A stretch of 64,000 nucleotides of DNA from Halomonas sp. S3-1-1 (GTDB taxonomy: Bacteria > Pseudomonadota > Gammaproteobacteria > Pseudomonadales > Halomonadaceae): the NCBI RefSeq assembly GCF_023757625.1, contig NZ_JALGBZ010000001.1, positions 558,001 through 622,000 of the forward strand. The letters run 5' to 3'. The notes beneath the pieces were generated by a model, which ran no database searches, was not told where the DNA came from, and worked only from the letters and a program-made list of their open reading frames with translations. Below, piece by piece: positions 39,656 to 49,200 of this stretch (position 1 is its first letter; each line of letters begins with the position of its first letter). A program made the position numbers and the translations under genes.

Positions 39656-39690
39656 AAACGGCGCCGAATTCGGCGCCGTTTTTGTTTTTA
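39656..39690 (+). terminator. Rho-independent terminator of the DUF336 gene
   Basis: AAACGGCGCCGAATTCGG begins a perfect 26-base palindrome (39656-39681), followed by TTTTTGTTTTT. It begins 26 bases after the stop. Its GAATTC centre is flanked by C and G, unlike the operator sites. Confidence 0.92.
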
Positions 39691-39762
39691 AAGCATTGAA
39701 TTTTTCATGAAAAAAATAAATCAGGCACTCCAAAGACGAAAGTTTAATACCTAATTTTGAAT

Positions 39763-39774
39763 TTTGAATTCAAA
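39763..39774. promoter_or_regulatory. palindrome TTTGAATTCAAA, candidate GntR operator, site 2
   Basis: A perfect 12-bp palindrome upstream of the TRAP operon, preceded by a partial direct copy (AATTTTGAATTTTGAATTC). Same TGAATTCA core as sites 1 and 3. Confidence 0.55.
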
Positions 39775-39925
39775 TTGTAGGGGCTGAACGAGCAAGAACA
39801 TCTAACTAATAACGCGAAAGTACGCTTGCTGAGTCTCATGGCTATCAGCGAGTGCTCGCCAGGTGCCGCTGACGCCTTGCTGCGACGGCACCGAGACAAA
39901 AACAATTATTCACTCGGAGTGCTCT

Positions 39926-40903
39926 ATGAAATTCCTCAAACCTGCGTTCATGGCTGCGGCCATCTCCTTAAGCCTTGGTGCGTTTGGCGCATCTGCCGAA
40001 ACCGAAATTCGCCTTGGCCACGTTGGCGGGCCGGGCTCGCTTTTTGAAATCACCGCCAACCGATTTGCCGAACTCGCCAACGAGCGCCTCGACGGGGTGG
40101 CCGAGGTAAGCGTTTATGGCAATAGCCAGTTGGGTAGCGATGAGTCGATGCTTCGCCGGCTACGCTTGGGCTCACTGGATTTGACCATTCCTTCGACGGT
40201 CATGAGTTCTGAAGACGCGCAGTTCGCTCTGTTCGAAATGCCTTATCTGATCGAAAACCGCGAGCATATGAAGCGCGTGCGCGACGAGGTCGTTCGTGGC
40301 CCGCTGGCGGAGGCCGCCCAAGCGCGTGGGTTCAGGGTTCTTGGCGTATGGGAAAACGGTTTTAGACAGATCACCAACAACGTTCGCCCGATCGTGGTGC
40401 CGGAGGATTTGGACGGCATCAAGCTGCGTACTCCGAGCGGCGTTTGGCGTATCGAGATGTTTAGAAGCTATGGCGCGGCGCCGTCTCCCATGTCGCTTTC
40501 CGAGGTGTTCGTCGCGCTACAGACTGGCGCGATGGATGGCCAGGAAAATCCCTTGATTCAGGCTTACTCCTCGCGCTTCCAGGAAGTGCAGGAGTATCTC
40601 TCCATGTCGAACCACGTCTACACACCGGCTTATCTGGTAGCGGGTGCGAGCTGGAATCGTTTGCCCGAAGAGGTGCGCACGGTGTTGGAAGAGGTCGCGG
40701 TCGAAGTGGAAGACTTTGCACTCGAGGAAGGCGCTCGGTTGGACGAAGAAGTTCTGGGCCTCATGGAAGAGGCGGGTATGGAAGTGAACGAAGTAGACTT
40801 CGAAGCGTTTTCCGAGGCCTCCCAGCCGATTTATGAAAAGTTCGCCAACGAGGTGGATAACGGCCAGGAATTGATCGATCAGGTTAACGCGCTGCGCGAA
40901 TAA
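39926..40903 (+). CDS. TRAP transporter substrate-binding protein (DctP family)
   Basis: A 325-residue periplasmic binding protein. Signal peptide 1-24 ends at ASA. The DctP family pattern follows: ETEIRLGHVGGPGSLFEITANRFAELAN; Arg168 (GIKLRTPSG) matches the arginine that holds the substrate carboxylate; GAMDGQENPL follows. GGAG lies six bases before ATG 39926; an upstream ATG reading has no signal peptide. It captures a carboxylic acid whose identity cannot be read from sequence. Confidence 0.93.
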   Translation: MKFLKPAFMAAAISLSLGAFGASAETEIRLGHVGGPGSLFEITANRFAELANERLDGVAEVSVYGNSQLGSDESMLRRLRLGSLDLTIPSTVMSSEDAQFALFEMPYLIENREHMKRVRDEVVRGPLAEAAQARGFRVLGVWENGFRQITNNVRPIVVPEDLDGIKLRTPSGVWRIEMFRSYGAAPSPMSLSEVFVALQTGAMDGQENPLIQAYSSRFQEVQEYLSMSNHVYTPAYLVAGASWNRLPEEVRTVLEEVAVEVEDFALEEGARLDEEVLGLMEEAGMEVNEVDFEAFSEASQPIYEKFANEVDNGQELIDQVNALRE

Positions 40904-40957
40904 CCATCATCACGCGAGGCGCCTCTCAGCCAGGCGCCTTCGGTCTCGGAGGTTTCG

Positions 40958-41518
40958 ATGAGTACTTTTGACAGGTTCAGGAACGCCTACTCTGTCTTTC
41001 TTGAAGCGATCGTGGTGGTGCTGGTGATTGCGCTTGCCGGGGTGGTGACCATTGGGTTCGTTACCCGCTACTTGGGCTCACCACTTAGCTGGTACGACGA
41101 ATTGGCGGCGGTTCTGCTGGCCTGGGTCACCTACTACGGCACGGCCCTGGCCGCCGCGAAAGGCGCCCACATTACTTGCCCCAGCGTTCTCAACATGTGT
41201 CCACCCTCCATCCGAGTGCCCGTGGCGCTGCTGGCAGAGGCGATCACCATTGGGTTCTTCGTCTTTTTGGGGCTTGCGAGCTACCAGGTCATTCTGATCC
41301 TCGACGGAGTGAATATGGTGAGCCTTCCGTCGATCTCGATGCAGCTCACTCAATCCGCCATTCCGGTAGCGTCGGTGCTTTTCATTATCGCCGAGCTGCT
41401 GCGCCTGCCGGAGATCGTCAAACACGCCCGTGGCAAGGGCTTCATCGATCACGAGCTCGAAGAAGCAGGGCTCGATGCCGATGAGGTCGAGGCCGTCAGC
41501 ACACAGCATCGAGGATAG
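40958..41518 (+). CDS. TRAP transporter small membrane subunit (DctQ family)
   Basis: A 186-residue membrane protein with four helices (about 13-38, 47-65, 86-110, 127-150). The DctQ pattern YLGSPLSWYDELAAVLLAWVTYYGTALAAAKGAHI is clear. It starts 54 bases after the binding protein and ends nine bases before the large subunit. Confidence 0.92.
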   Translation: MSTFDRFRNAYSVFLEAIVVVLVIALAGVVTIGFVTRYLGSPLSWYDELAAVLLAWVTYYGTALAAAKGAHITCPSVLNMCPPSIRVPVALLAEAITIGFFVFLGLASYQVILILDGVNMVSLPSISMQLTQSAIPVASVLFIIAELLRLPEIVKHARGKGFIDHELEEAGLDADEVEAVSTQHRG

Positions 41519-41527
41519 GTAATCACC

Positions 41528-42811
41528 ATGGTTATTCTCTATATATTTCTGGCGCTGATCGTGCTGATCTTGATCAATGTCCCCGTGGCGGTCGCCCTTG
41601 CGTTGGTCGGAACCGTAGCTACGTTCATGACCTACGGCAGCATGGCGATGCCCACCGTGGGCATGACGATGTTCGAAGGCGCGACCAACTTCCCACTTAT
41701 TGCAATACCGCTGTTCATTCTCGCCGGCGCCATCATGAACGCTTCGAGCATTTCCCGGCGGCTGATCGATCTGGCCATGGCGATGGTCGGCTTTATCAAG
41801 GGTGGGCTCTCAATGGTGACCATTGGGGCCTCGGTGTTTTTTGCCGAAATTTCCGGCTCGTCCGTCGCTGGGGTCTCGGCGATCGGCAGTATTCTGATTC
41901 CCGCCATGCGCAAGAAAGGCTATTCGAAAGAATTTGCCGCCTCGATCTCATCGTCGGCGGCGAGCCTAGCGATCATTTTGCCTCCGTCGATTCCGATGAT
42001 TCTCTACGCGGTCATGTCGGGGGAATCGGTGGTTCAGATGTTCGTTGCGGGCATCTTCCCGGGGCTTCTCGGAGCGATGGGCCTGGCGGCGATGTGCTAC
42101 TACCTGGCGCGCAAGTATAACTTCCCGTCGGAGGGGCGTTTTCGCTTCTCTCAACTCTGGCTGGCGCTGAAAGAAGCCGTTTGGGCACTATTGATTCCGG
42201 TCATCATTCTGGGCGGTATCTTCGGCGGCTTCGTCACCGCGACCGAAGGCGCGGCGCTCGCTGTGTGCGTGGCCATCTTCATCAGCGCCGTGGTGTACCG
42301 CGAGTTTACGCTCAAGAACTTCATCGATTCCTGCAAGAGCGCCGGGATACAGACCGCAGTGGTCATGCTGCTGGTCGCGGCGTCCGCCGTGGTAGGCGGC
42401 TATCTGACCGAAACTCGGGTGCCTCAGGAAATCGCCATGCAGATCAGCGAGCTGACGGACAACCGCTACGTGATACTGGCGCTTTTGAACGTCATCTTCC
42501 TGATTCTCGGCATCTTCTTGCACTCTGCCGCGGCCATCATTTTGGTGGTACCGATCGTGCTGCCGCTGGTCATCGAAGTCGGTATCGACCCGCTGCACTT
42601 TGGTTTGATCGTCACGCTCAACCTGGCCATCGGCCAGCAAACCCCGCCGGTTGCGAGCGTACTGATCGCATCGTGTTCGATCGCCAAATCGGATATTTGG
42701 GCGACATCGAAGACCAACCTGTGGTTCATCGCGGTGCTGTTCACCATTTTGATGATCAACACCTACATTCCCGCCTTCGCGCTGGCGCTGGTCAACTTCG
42801 TCTACGGCTAA
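41528..42811 (+). CDS. TRAP transporter large membrane subunit (DctM family)
   Basis: A 427-residue permease with about 11-12 helices. Family marks include FPLIAIPLFILAGAIMNASSISRRLIDLA, GSSVAGVSAIGSILIPAMRKKGYSKEFAASI and PPSIPMILYAVMSGESVVQMFVAGIFPGL. It drives sodium-coupled uptake with the DctQ subunit. The crotonase gene starts 24 bases after it, which ties transport to catabolism in one operon. Confidence 0.95.
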   Translation: MVILYIFLALIVLILINVPVAVALALVGTVATFMTYGSMAMPTVGMTMFEGATNFPLIAIPLFILAGAIMNASSISRRLIDLAMAMVGFIKGGLSMVTIGASVFFAEISGSSVAGVSAIGSILIPAMRKKGYSKEFAASISSSAASLAIILPPSIPMILYAVMSGESVVQMFVAGIFPGLLGAMGLAAMCYYLARKYNFPSEGRFRFSQLWLALKEAVWALLIPVIILGGIFGGFVTATEGAALAVCVAIFISAVVYREFTLKNFIDSCKSAGIQTAVVMLLVAASAVVGGYLTETRVPQEIAMQISELTDNRYVILALLNVIFLILGIFLHSAAAIILVVPIVLPLVIEVGIDPLHFGLIVTLNLAIGQQTPPVASVLIASCSIAKSDIWATSKTNLWFIAVLFTILMINTYIPAFALALVNFVYG

Positions 42812-42835
42812 CCACCGACTCTGGGAGAAAAGACA

Positions 42836-43642
42836 ATGACGCAGAAGACAAAAAAGCCTACGACTGACAGCGTGCGTTTCGAGATCAAGGAGGGCGTGGC
42901 GTGGCTGGGTTTCAACCGTCCGCAAAGCCGTAACGCCATGACCTGGGACATGTACAACGCGCTTGAGTACTACTGCGATACGCTCGCCGAGAAGAGCGGG
43001 GTCCATGCGCTGGTCTTGCACGGTATAGGGGGGGAGGCCTTCGTGGCCGGCACCGACATTACCCAGTTCGCCAGTTTCCATAAACCCGCAGACGCCATCG
43101 ACTACGAGCGCCGCATCGACCGGGTGGTTGGAAAGTTGGAAAACTTTCCCAAACCGACGCTGGCGCTCATCGAGGGCGCCTGCGTCGGCGGGGGCGCCGC
43201 GCTTGCCCTGGTGTGCGATTTTCGTTACGCCACTGAGTCGATGAAATTCGGCGTACCCATCGCCAAAACGTTGGGCAATACGCTTTCGATCACCAACGTT
43301 TCGCGGCTGGTGGAAATGCTGGGCACGGCGCGGGCCAAGGAGGTGTTGATGTTGGGCCGACTCGTCACCGGTCATGAGGCGCTGTCGTTGGGGCTGGTCA
43401 ACGAGTTGTTTTCACCGGATAGCATTTACGACGATGTTAAAAGCCGAGCGGCGGACTTTTTGAAACGCGCGCCGCTGACCCTTCAGGCAAGTAAGGCGTT
43501 GATCAACCGCATGCAGCAGAGCCACAGACTGGCACCGGATGCAGGCGATGATTGGGTCAGTATTTGCTACATGAGCGAAGACTTCGCCGCGGCGGTGGAC
43601 AAGTTCGTCAACAAGACGCCTTTTGAGTGGTCTGGCCGCTAA
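42836..43642 (+). CDS. crotonase-superfamily protein lacking both canonical glutamates
   Basis: A 268-residue enoyl-CoA hydratase/isomerase-fold protein. The oxyanion-hole loops are intact: GGEAFVAGTDITQF (about 65-78) and GACVGGGAALALVCD (114-128). The positions of the two catalytic glutamates of rat enoyl-CoA hydratase (Glu144 and Glu164) are Ala122 and Ile142 by motif alignment. It can probably bind a CoA ester and stabilise an enolate, but water addition by the usual route is unlikely. Other crotonase reactions (decarboxylation, isomerisation, C-C cleavage, thioester hydrolysis) are open. It sits between TRAP genes and a CoA-transferase. Confidence 0.85.
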   Translation: MTQKTKKPTTDSVRFEIKEGVAWLGFNRPQSRNAMTWDMYNALEYYCDTLAEKSGVHALVLHGIGGEAFVAGTDITQFASFHKPADAIDYERRIDRVVGKLENFPKPTLALIEGACVGGGAALALVCDFRYATESMKFGVPIAKTLGNTLSITNVSRLVEMLGTARAKEVLMLGRLVTGHEALSLGLVNELFSPDSIYDDVKSRAADFLKRAPLTLQASKALINRMQQSHRLAPDAGDDWVSICYMSEDFAAAVDKFVNKTPFEWSGR

Positions 43643-43662
43643 CGTTTTAGGGAGACACGCGC

Positions 43663-44850
43663 ATGCAAGCGTTACACAACATGAAAGTACTCGATGTCTC
43701 GCAAATCATGGCAGGGCCTTATTGCACCATGGTGCTGGCCGATATGGGCGCCGACGTCATTAAGGTAGAAAAACTCAATGGAGGCGACGATAGCCGCCAG
43801 ATGGGGCCTTACGTCAACGGCGAGTCCACCTGCTTTTCGCAAATCAACCGCAACAAGAAAAGCATCTCGCTCAACCTGAAGGACGAGCGGGGCCGCGAGA
43901 TTTTTTATCAGTTGGCCGCGGATGCCGACGTCATCGTCGAAAACTATCGCCCAGGGGTTACGAAGTCGCTATCAATCGACTATGACACGATCAAGGCTAT
44001 CAACCCGAGTATCGTCTACTGCTCGATTTCCGGTTACGGCCAAACCGGGCCCTACAGCCATAAAGGCGGCTTCGACCTGGTAGCCCAGGGGATGACGGGG
44101 CTCATGTCGATGACCGGCGAGCCCGGGCGCCGCCCGCTCAAGACCGGTATCGCGGTCTACGATATCGGCGCCGGCATCACCGCCGTCTACTCCATTCTCG
44201 CCGCCCACATTCACAAGATGCAGACCGGTGAGGGCCAGCACGTCGATATCGCCATTACCGAATGCGGCCTGCCCTGGTTCACCTGGGAGGCTGCCGCCTA
44301 CTTTTCCGAAGGCACCGTGCCCGAGCCTACCGGCTGGCGCCATCGGGTATCGGCTCCTTATCAAGCGGTCAAGGCGAGCGACGGTTATCTGATGCTGGGC
44401 TGCGCCAACCAGCGCACTTGGGAGCGCTTTTGTTCCGACGTGCTGAAAACACCCTCGTTAATGGAGGACACGCGGTTTTTGACCAACTTCGACCGCGGCC
44501 AACACGTCGACGAGTTGGAAGCCGTTCTGGAAGCGATGATGGCCGAGCGTACTGTGGATGAGTGGCTCGCGCTTTGCGATAGCGCTGGCGTTCCCGCCGG
44601 CCCAATCAATAATTTTGCCCAAGCGCTGGACGATGAACACTATCTGGCACGCGGTATGGTCCAGGAAATGGAGCATCCGGTGATTGGTAAGATGAAAACC
44701 ATCGGTTTTCCTAGCAAATTTTCCCGAACCCCGTCGGAAATTCGCTCTTCGGCACCGCTTTTCGCCCAGCACACCGACGAAGTGTTGGGAGAACTCGGCA
44801 TGAGTCGAGAGCAACTCGATAACCTGCGGGAGGCAGGTTGTATCAAATAG
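43663..44850 (+). CDS. class III CoA-transferase (CaiB/BaiF family)
   Basis: A 395-residue CaiB/BaiF-type protein. The N-terminus MKVLDVSQIMAGPYCTMVLADMGADVIKVEK and GYGQTGPYSHKGGFDLVAQGMTGLMSMTG are family signatures. Asp167 (VYDIGAG) matches the catalytic aspartate of formyl-CoA transferase. It should move CoA from a donor such as succinyl-CoA onto a carboxylic acid, here probably the compound brought in by the TRAP system. GGGAG precedes the start; the gap to the crotonase gene is 20 bases. Confidence 0.92.
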   Translation: MQALHNMKVLDVSQIMAGPYCTMVLADMGADVIKVEKLNGGDDSRQMGPYVNGESTCFSQINRNKKSISLNLKDERGREIFYQLAADADVIVENYRPGVTKSLSIDYDTIKAINPSIVYCSISGYGQTGPYSHKGGFDLVAQGMTGLMSMTGEPGRRPLKTGIAVYDIGAGITAVYSILAAHIHKMQTGEGQHVDIAITECGLPWFTWEAAAYFSEGTVPEPTGWRHRVSAPYQAVKASDGYLMLGCANQRTWERFCSDVLKTPSLMEDTRFLTNFDRGQHVDELEAVLEAMMAERTVDEWLALCDSAGVPAGPINNFAQALDDEHYLARGMVQEMEHPVIGKMKTIGFPSKFSRTPSEIRSSAPLFAQHTDEVLGELGMSREQLDNLREAGCIK

Positions 44851-44869
44851 CGTTTTTTTAAAGCCGACG

Positions 44870-44888
44870 TTTGAATTCATTATTCAAA
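44870..44888. promoter_or_regulatory. TTTGAA-N7-TTCAAA with TGAATTCA core, candidate GntR operator, site 3
   Basis: TGAATTCA (44872-44879) lies inside a wider inverted repeat TTTGAA/TTCAAA, in the 118-bp gap between the CoA-transferase and aminotransferase genes. It suggests a second promoter for the last part of the cluster. Confidence 0.5.
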
Positions 44889-44968
44889 GAGTGCGGCGTC
44901 GACAAGCACAGCGTTATCGACGCCATTGTTACCACGGCAGCGAGATCAACAATAAAAGGATCTATTCC

Positions 44969-46192
44969 ATGCTCAACCTCGATTTTCATCCCACCGGCCG
45001 CCATTTTTTGCAAATTCCAGGACCGTCACCCGTGCCGGACCGAATCCTGCGCGCCATGAGCTTGCCCACGATCGACCACCGTGGCCCGGAGTTTGGCGCG
45101 CTGGGACTCGAGCTTCTCGAGAAAATCAAACGCATCTTCAAGACCGAACACCCGGTCATTATTTACCCGGCCTCGGGGACCGGCGCTTGGGAAGCCGCAC
45201 TTGCCAATACGCTCTCACCTGGTGACCAGGTATTGATGTTCGAAACCGGCCACTTCGCAACGCTTTGGCACAAGATGGCGCTCAGGTTGCAGCTTGAGCC
45301 AGAATTCATCGGCCTGCCGGACTACGAGGGTTGGCGGCAGGGCGTACAAGCGGACATGATCGAGGCGCGGCTCAAGGAGGATAGCAATCACGCCATCAAG
45401 GCGGTGTGCGTTGTGCATAACGAAACCTCAACCGGCGTGACCAGCGACATCGCCTCGGTGCGCCGCGCCATCGACGCTGCCAGCCACCCGGCCCTTTTGA
45501 TCGTCGATACCATTTCCGGGCTTGCCAGTGCCGACTATCGCCACGATGAATGGGGCGTTGATGTCACCGTATCAGGGTCCCAGAAAGGCCTCATGCTGCC
45601 GCCGGGCATTAGTTTCAACGCGCTGTCGCCCAAGGCGATAGAAGTGAGTAAGGGCGCGACGCTGCCCAGAAGCTTCTGGGCCTGGGATGAAATACTGGAG
45701 GCCAACAAAAACGGCTACTGGCCTTATACGCCGAGCACCAACCTGCTTTATGGGCTGAACGAGGCGCTCGACATGCTATTGGAAGAGGGCATGGAGCAGG
45801 TGTTCGAGCGCCATGCGCGCTGGGGAGCTGGCGTACGCGCGGCGGTCCAGGCTTGGGGGCTGGAGATCCAGTGTCAGGATCCAGCGCTCTATTCACCGGT
45901 ATTGACGGGAGTCGTCATGCCAGAGGGGATCGATGCCGACGCGGTACGCAAGATCATCTACGAGCGCTTCGATCTCTCACTGGGCATGGGCCTTGGTAAA
46001 GCGAAGGGCAAGATGTTTCGTATCGGTCACTTGGGCGACTGTAACGACTTGACGCTCATCGCCACCCTTGGTGGCTGCGAGGCGGGCATGAAGCTTGCCG
46101 GTGTCGAGCTCAAAGCCAGCGGCGTTACGGCGGCGCTCGACTATTTCGCCGAGCATCCACACCGGTTTTCCCGCGATCAATCAGGCCAATAG
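44969..46192 (+). CDS. class V aminotransferase, glyoxylate-aminotransferase type
   Basis: A 407-residue pyridoxal-phosphate enzyme of the serine/alanine/aspartate:glyoxylate aminotransferase group. N-terminal FLQIPGPSPVPDRILRAM and SGTGAWEAALAN are typical, and Lys206 (VSGSQKGLMLPPG) is the predicted cofactor lysine. ATG 44969 has AAAAGGA at eight bases. Members of this group turn glyoxylate into glycine; BhcA of the beta-hydroxyaspartate cycle also belongs here, but the other bhc genes are absent. Glyoxylate or another small 2-oxo acid is the likely acceptor. The next gene starts 13 bases later. Confidence 0.88.
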   Translation: MLNLDFHPTGRHFLQIPGPSPVPDRILRAMSLPTIDHRGPEFGALGLELLEKIKRIFKTEHPVIIYPASGTGAWEAALANTLSPGDQVLMFETGHFATLWHKMALRLQLEPEFIGLPDYEGWRQGVQADMIEARLKEDSNHAIKAVCVVHNETSTGVTSDIASVRRAIDAASHPALLIVDTISGLASADYRHDEWGVDVTVSGSQKGLMLPPGISFNALSPKAIEVSKGATLPRSFWAWDEILEANKNGYWPYTPSTNLLYGLNEALDMLLEEGMEQVFERHARWGAGVRAAVQAWGLEIQCQDPALYSPVLTGVVMPEGIDADAVRKIIYERFDLSLGMGLGKAKGKMFRIGHLGDCNDLTLIATLGGCEAGMKLAGVELKASGVTAALDYFAEHPHRFSRDQSGQ

Positions 46193-46205
46193 GCCGGGGG
46201 GCGCC

Positions 46206-49200
46206 ATGACATCGCTGACTCAGCCGCCACGCTCTGCCGACGCCAAAATCAAGCCGGTGAGTGAGTTCGCGGCCAGGCTTTCTCGTGAAATAGCCGGCGA
46301 CGTACTCTTCGACCACGCCAGCCGCGGACGCTACTCCACCGATGCGTCGATCTATCAAATCACGCCGGTGGGGGTGGTCATTCCGCGCCACCAAGAGGAT
46401 CTCACCTTAGCGCTGGATATCGCGCGCGACGCCGATGTACCGGTGCTGGCCAGGGGAGGCGGCACCAGTCAGTGCGGGCAGACCGTGGGAGAGGCACTGG
46501 TACTCGATACCACGCGCTGGCTCAACCAGGTGGTGGAATTCGACGAACAGGCACAAACCGTGGTGGTCGAGCCAGGCATGGTGCTTGATCATCTCAACGC
46601 TTGGCTCAAGCCTTACGGGCTCTGGTTTCCGGTGGATGTATCCACCAGCGCCCAGTGCACGATTGGCGGCATGGCAGGTAACAACTCCTGCGGTTCACGC
46701 TCGATCTATTACGGCAACATGGTACACAACGTGTTGGGGCTCGACGCGGTGTTGGCCGATGGCAGCGAGGTGAGTCTTGGATTCGTCGATCAGTTTGCCA
46801 GCCGTAGCCGGGAGCAGGCGCTGGCCGAAAAAGTCAGGGCCATCGCCGACAAGGTCGGCCCGGAGATTCGCGAACACTTTCCCAAAGTGCTGCGCCGGGT
46901 CGGTGGCTATAACCTGGACCTTTTCGACTGTCAAAACCCAATTCCCTACGACCCTGATCACCGTCCTAATCTATCGCACCTGCTGGTGGGCTCGGAGGGC
47001 ACGCTGGCGGTCAGCCGGCGTATCAAGCTAAGACTTTCACCGCTGCCGGAAAAGAAGGTGCTGGGCGTAGTCAATTTCCCCACTTTCTACCAAGCGATGG
47101 ATCTCACTCAGCACATTGCCAAGCTCGGCCCCATGGCCGTGGAGCTGGTTGATCGTACGATGATCGAGCTTTCGCTCGAGAATCCGGCGTTTCGCCCGGT
47201 CATCGAGAAAGCGTTGATCGGCCGCCCCGAAGCGATGCTGCTGGTGGAGTTCGCTGGCGCCGACCAGGCCACGCTGGTGCAAAAACTCGACGAACTCAAC
47301 GATTTGATGGGCGAGCTGGGCCTTGGCGGCAGCGTGGTCAACATGATCGATGCCAGCGAGCAGAAGGCGCTTTGGAACGTGCGCAAGGCCGGGCTCAACA
47401 TCATGATGAGCATGAAAGGGGATGGCAAACCGGTATCGTTCATCGAGGATTGCGCGGTACCGCTGGAACACTTGGCCGAATACACCGACAAACTGACCCA
47501 GGTTTTTCATCGTTATGGGACGGAAGGAACCTGGTACGCCCACGCCGGTGCCGGCACGCTTCACGTGCGCCCGATCCTCGATCTGCGCCGGGGCGGGGCC
47601 GAGAAGATGCGGGAAATCGCCGAGCATGCCTCGAGCCTGGTGCGTGAATACAAGGGCGCCTATTCCGGTGAGCACGGCGACGGCATCTGCCGGGGCGAGT
47701 GGGTCGCTTGGCAGTTCGGCGAAACCGTCAACGATGCGTTCAAGGAGATCAAAGCGCTCTTCGATCCCCATAATCGTTTTAACCCTGGAAAGATCGTCGA
47801 TACCCCGAAAATGGACGATGAACGCTATTTTCGCTTTCCCACATGCTACGATCGCATTCCACTTACGCCAGTATTTGACTGGTCCGCCTGGAACGTTGAG
47901 CGTGATCCACTCACCGGCGAGCAGAGCCCTCCGGGGACGTCGGGCGATGCCACCCATGGTCTCGCGATGGCGGTCGAGATGTGCAACAACAACGGGCATT
48001 GCCGCAAGTTCGATGCGGGCACCATGTGCCCAAGCTACCGGGCGACTCTGGATGAGAAGCATCTGACCCGGGGGCGAGCCAACACCCTTCGGCTGGTGCT
48101 TTCCGGTCAGTTGGGGGAGGAGGGGCTGGCCGATGACAGCGTGAAAGAGGCGTTGGATCTCTGCGTCTCCTGCAAGGGCTGTAAGCGTGACTGCCCCACG
48201 GGGGTCGACATGGCCAAGTTCAAGATCGAAGCGCGCACGGCCCGAGCGCGGCTCAAGGGGCTTTCGCTTCGCGATCGCATGGTCGGTGAGATGCCGCGCT
48301 ACGCGCGCTGGGCTCACCGCTTAAAGGGCGTAACGCGAACTATCGAGCGCATTCCGCTGATCGCCTCGCCGCTCAAGCGCTCGTTGGGGCTCGCGCCGCA
48401 GCGCGCCTTTCCCGTTTTCGATGGCAACTTTCTGGCAGAGCCTCACCAAAACGCACGCGAAAGCGGCCAGCGCGACGTGCTGCTATTCGTGGATACGTTC
48501 AACAACTACATGGAAAGCGACAATGCTCGAGCGGCCAAGCGTGTTCTGGAGGCTGCGGGCTATCATGTGCACTTGAACGTGCAGAAAGGGCAGCGGCCGC
48601 TTTGCTGTGGGCGCACCCACTTGGCGGCCGGTCAGTTCGACAAGGCCAAGGCTGAAGCACGGCGAACGCTCGACTACCTGATGCCTTTCGTTCAGCGTGG
48701 CGTGCCGGTGGTCGGGCTCGAGCCGTCGTGCCTTTTGACCCTACGCGACGAGTTTTTGCAGTACGGCTTTGGCGATGAGGCTCGGGCACTTGCCGACTCT
48801 GCTTACCTCTTCGAGGAATTTCTGGTCAAGGCAAAGGCTGCCGGCGAGCTTACGCTGTCGCTCCAGCCGTTGGCGACGTCTCACGCGCTGCTTCATGGCC
48901 ACTGCCATCAAAAAGCGTTCGATGCGCTACGCCCGGTCGAGGAGGTGCTTGGCTGGATTCCCGGTCTCGGCGTTGAAACCGTCGAGTCGTCCTGCTGCGG
49001 TATGGCGGGGAGTTTCGGTTACGAAGCGGAGCATTTCGACGCCTCGATGAAAATGGCCGAACTCAGTCTGCTACCCGCTGTACGCGGCGCCGACGCCGAT
49101 ACGCTGGTAGTCGCCGATGGCACCAGCTGCCGCCACCAAATTCATGATGGTGCTCAGCGTAACGCCATTCATGTTGCCCGGGTGCTGGAGCAAGCGTTAT

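Noticed and set aside
39656..39681. GAATTC-centred palindrome as a fourth regulator site
   Set aside because: It is the stem of a perfect terminator with a T-run and lacks the TGAATTCA core (it reads CGAATTCG).
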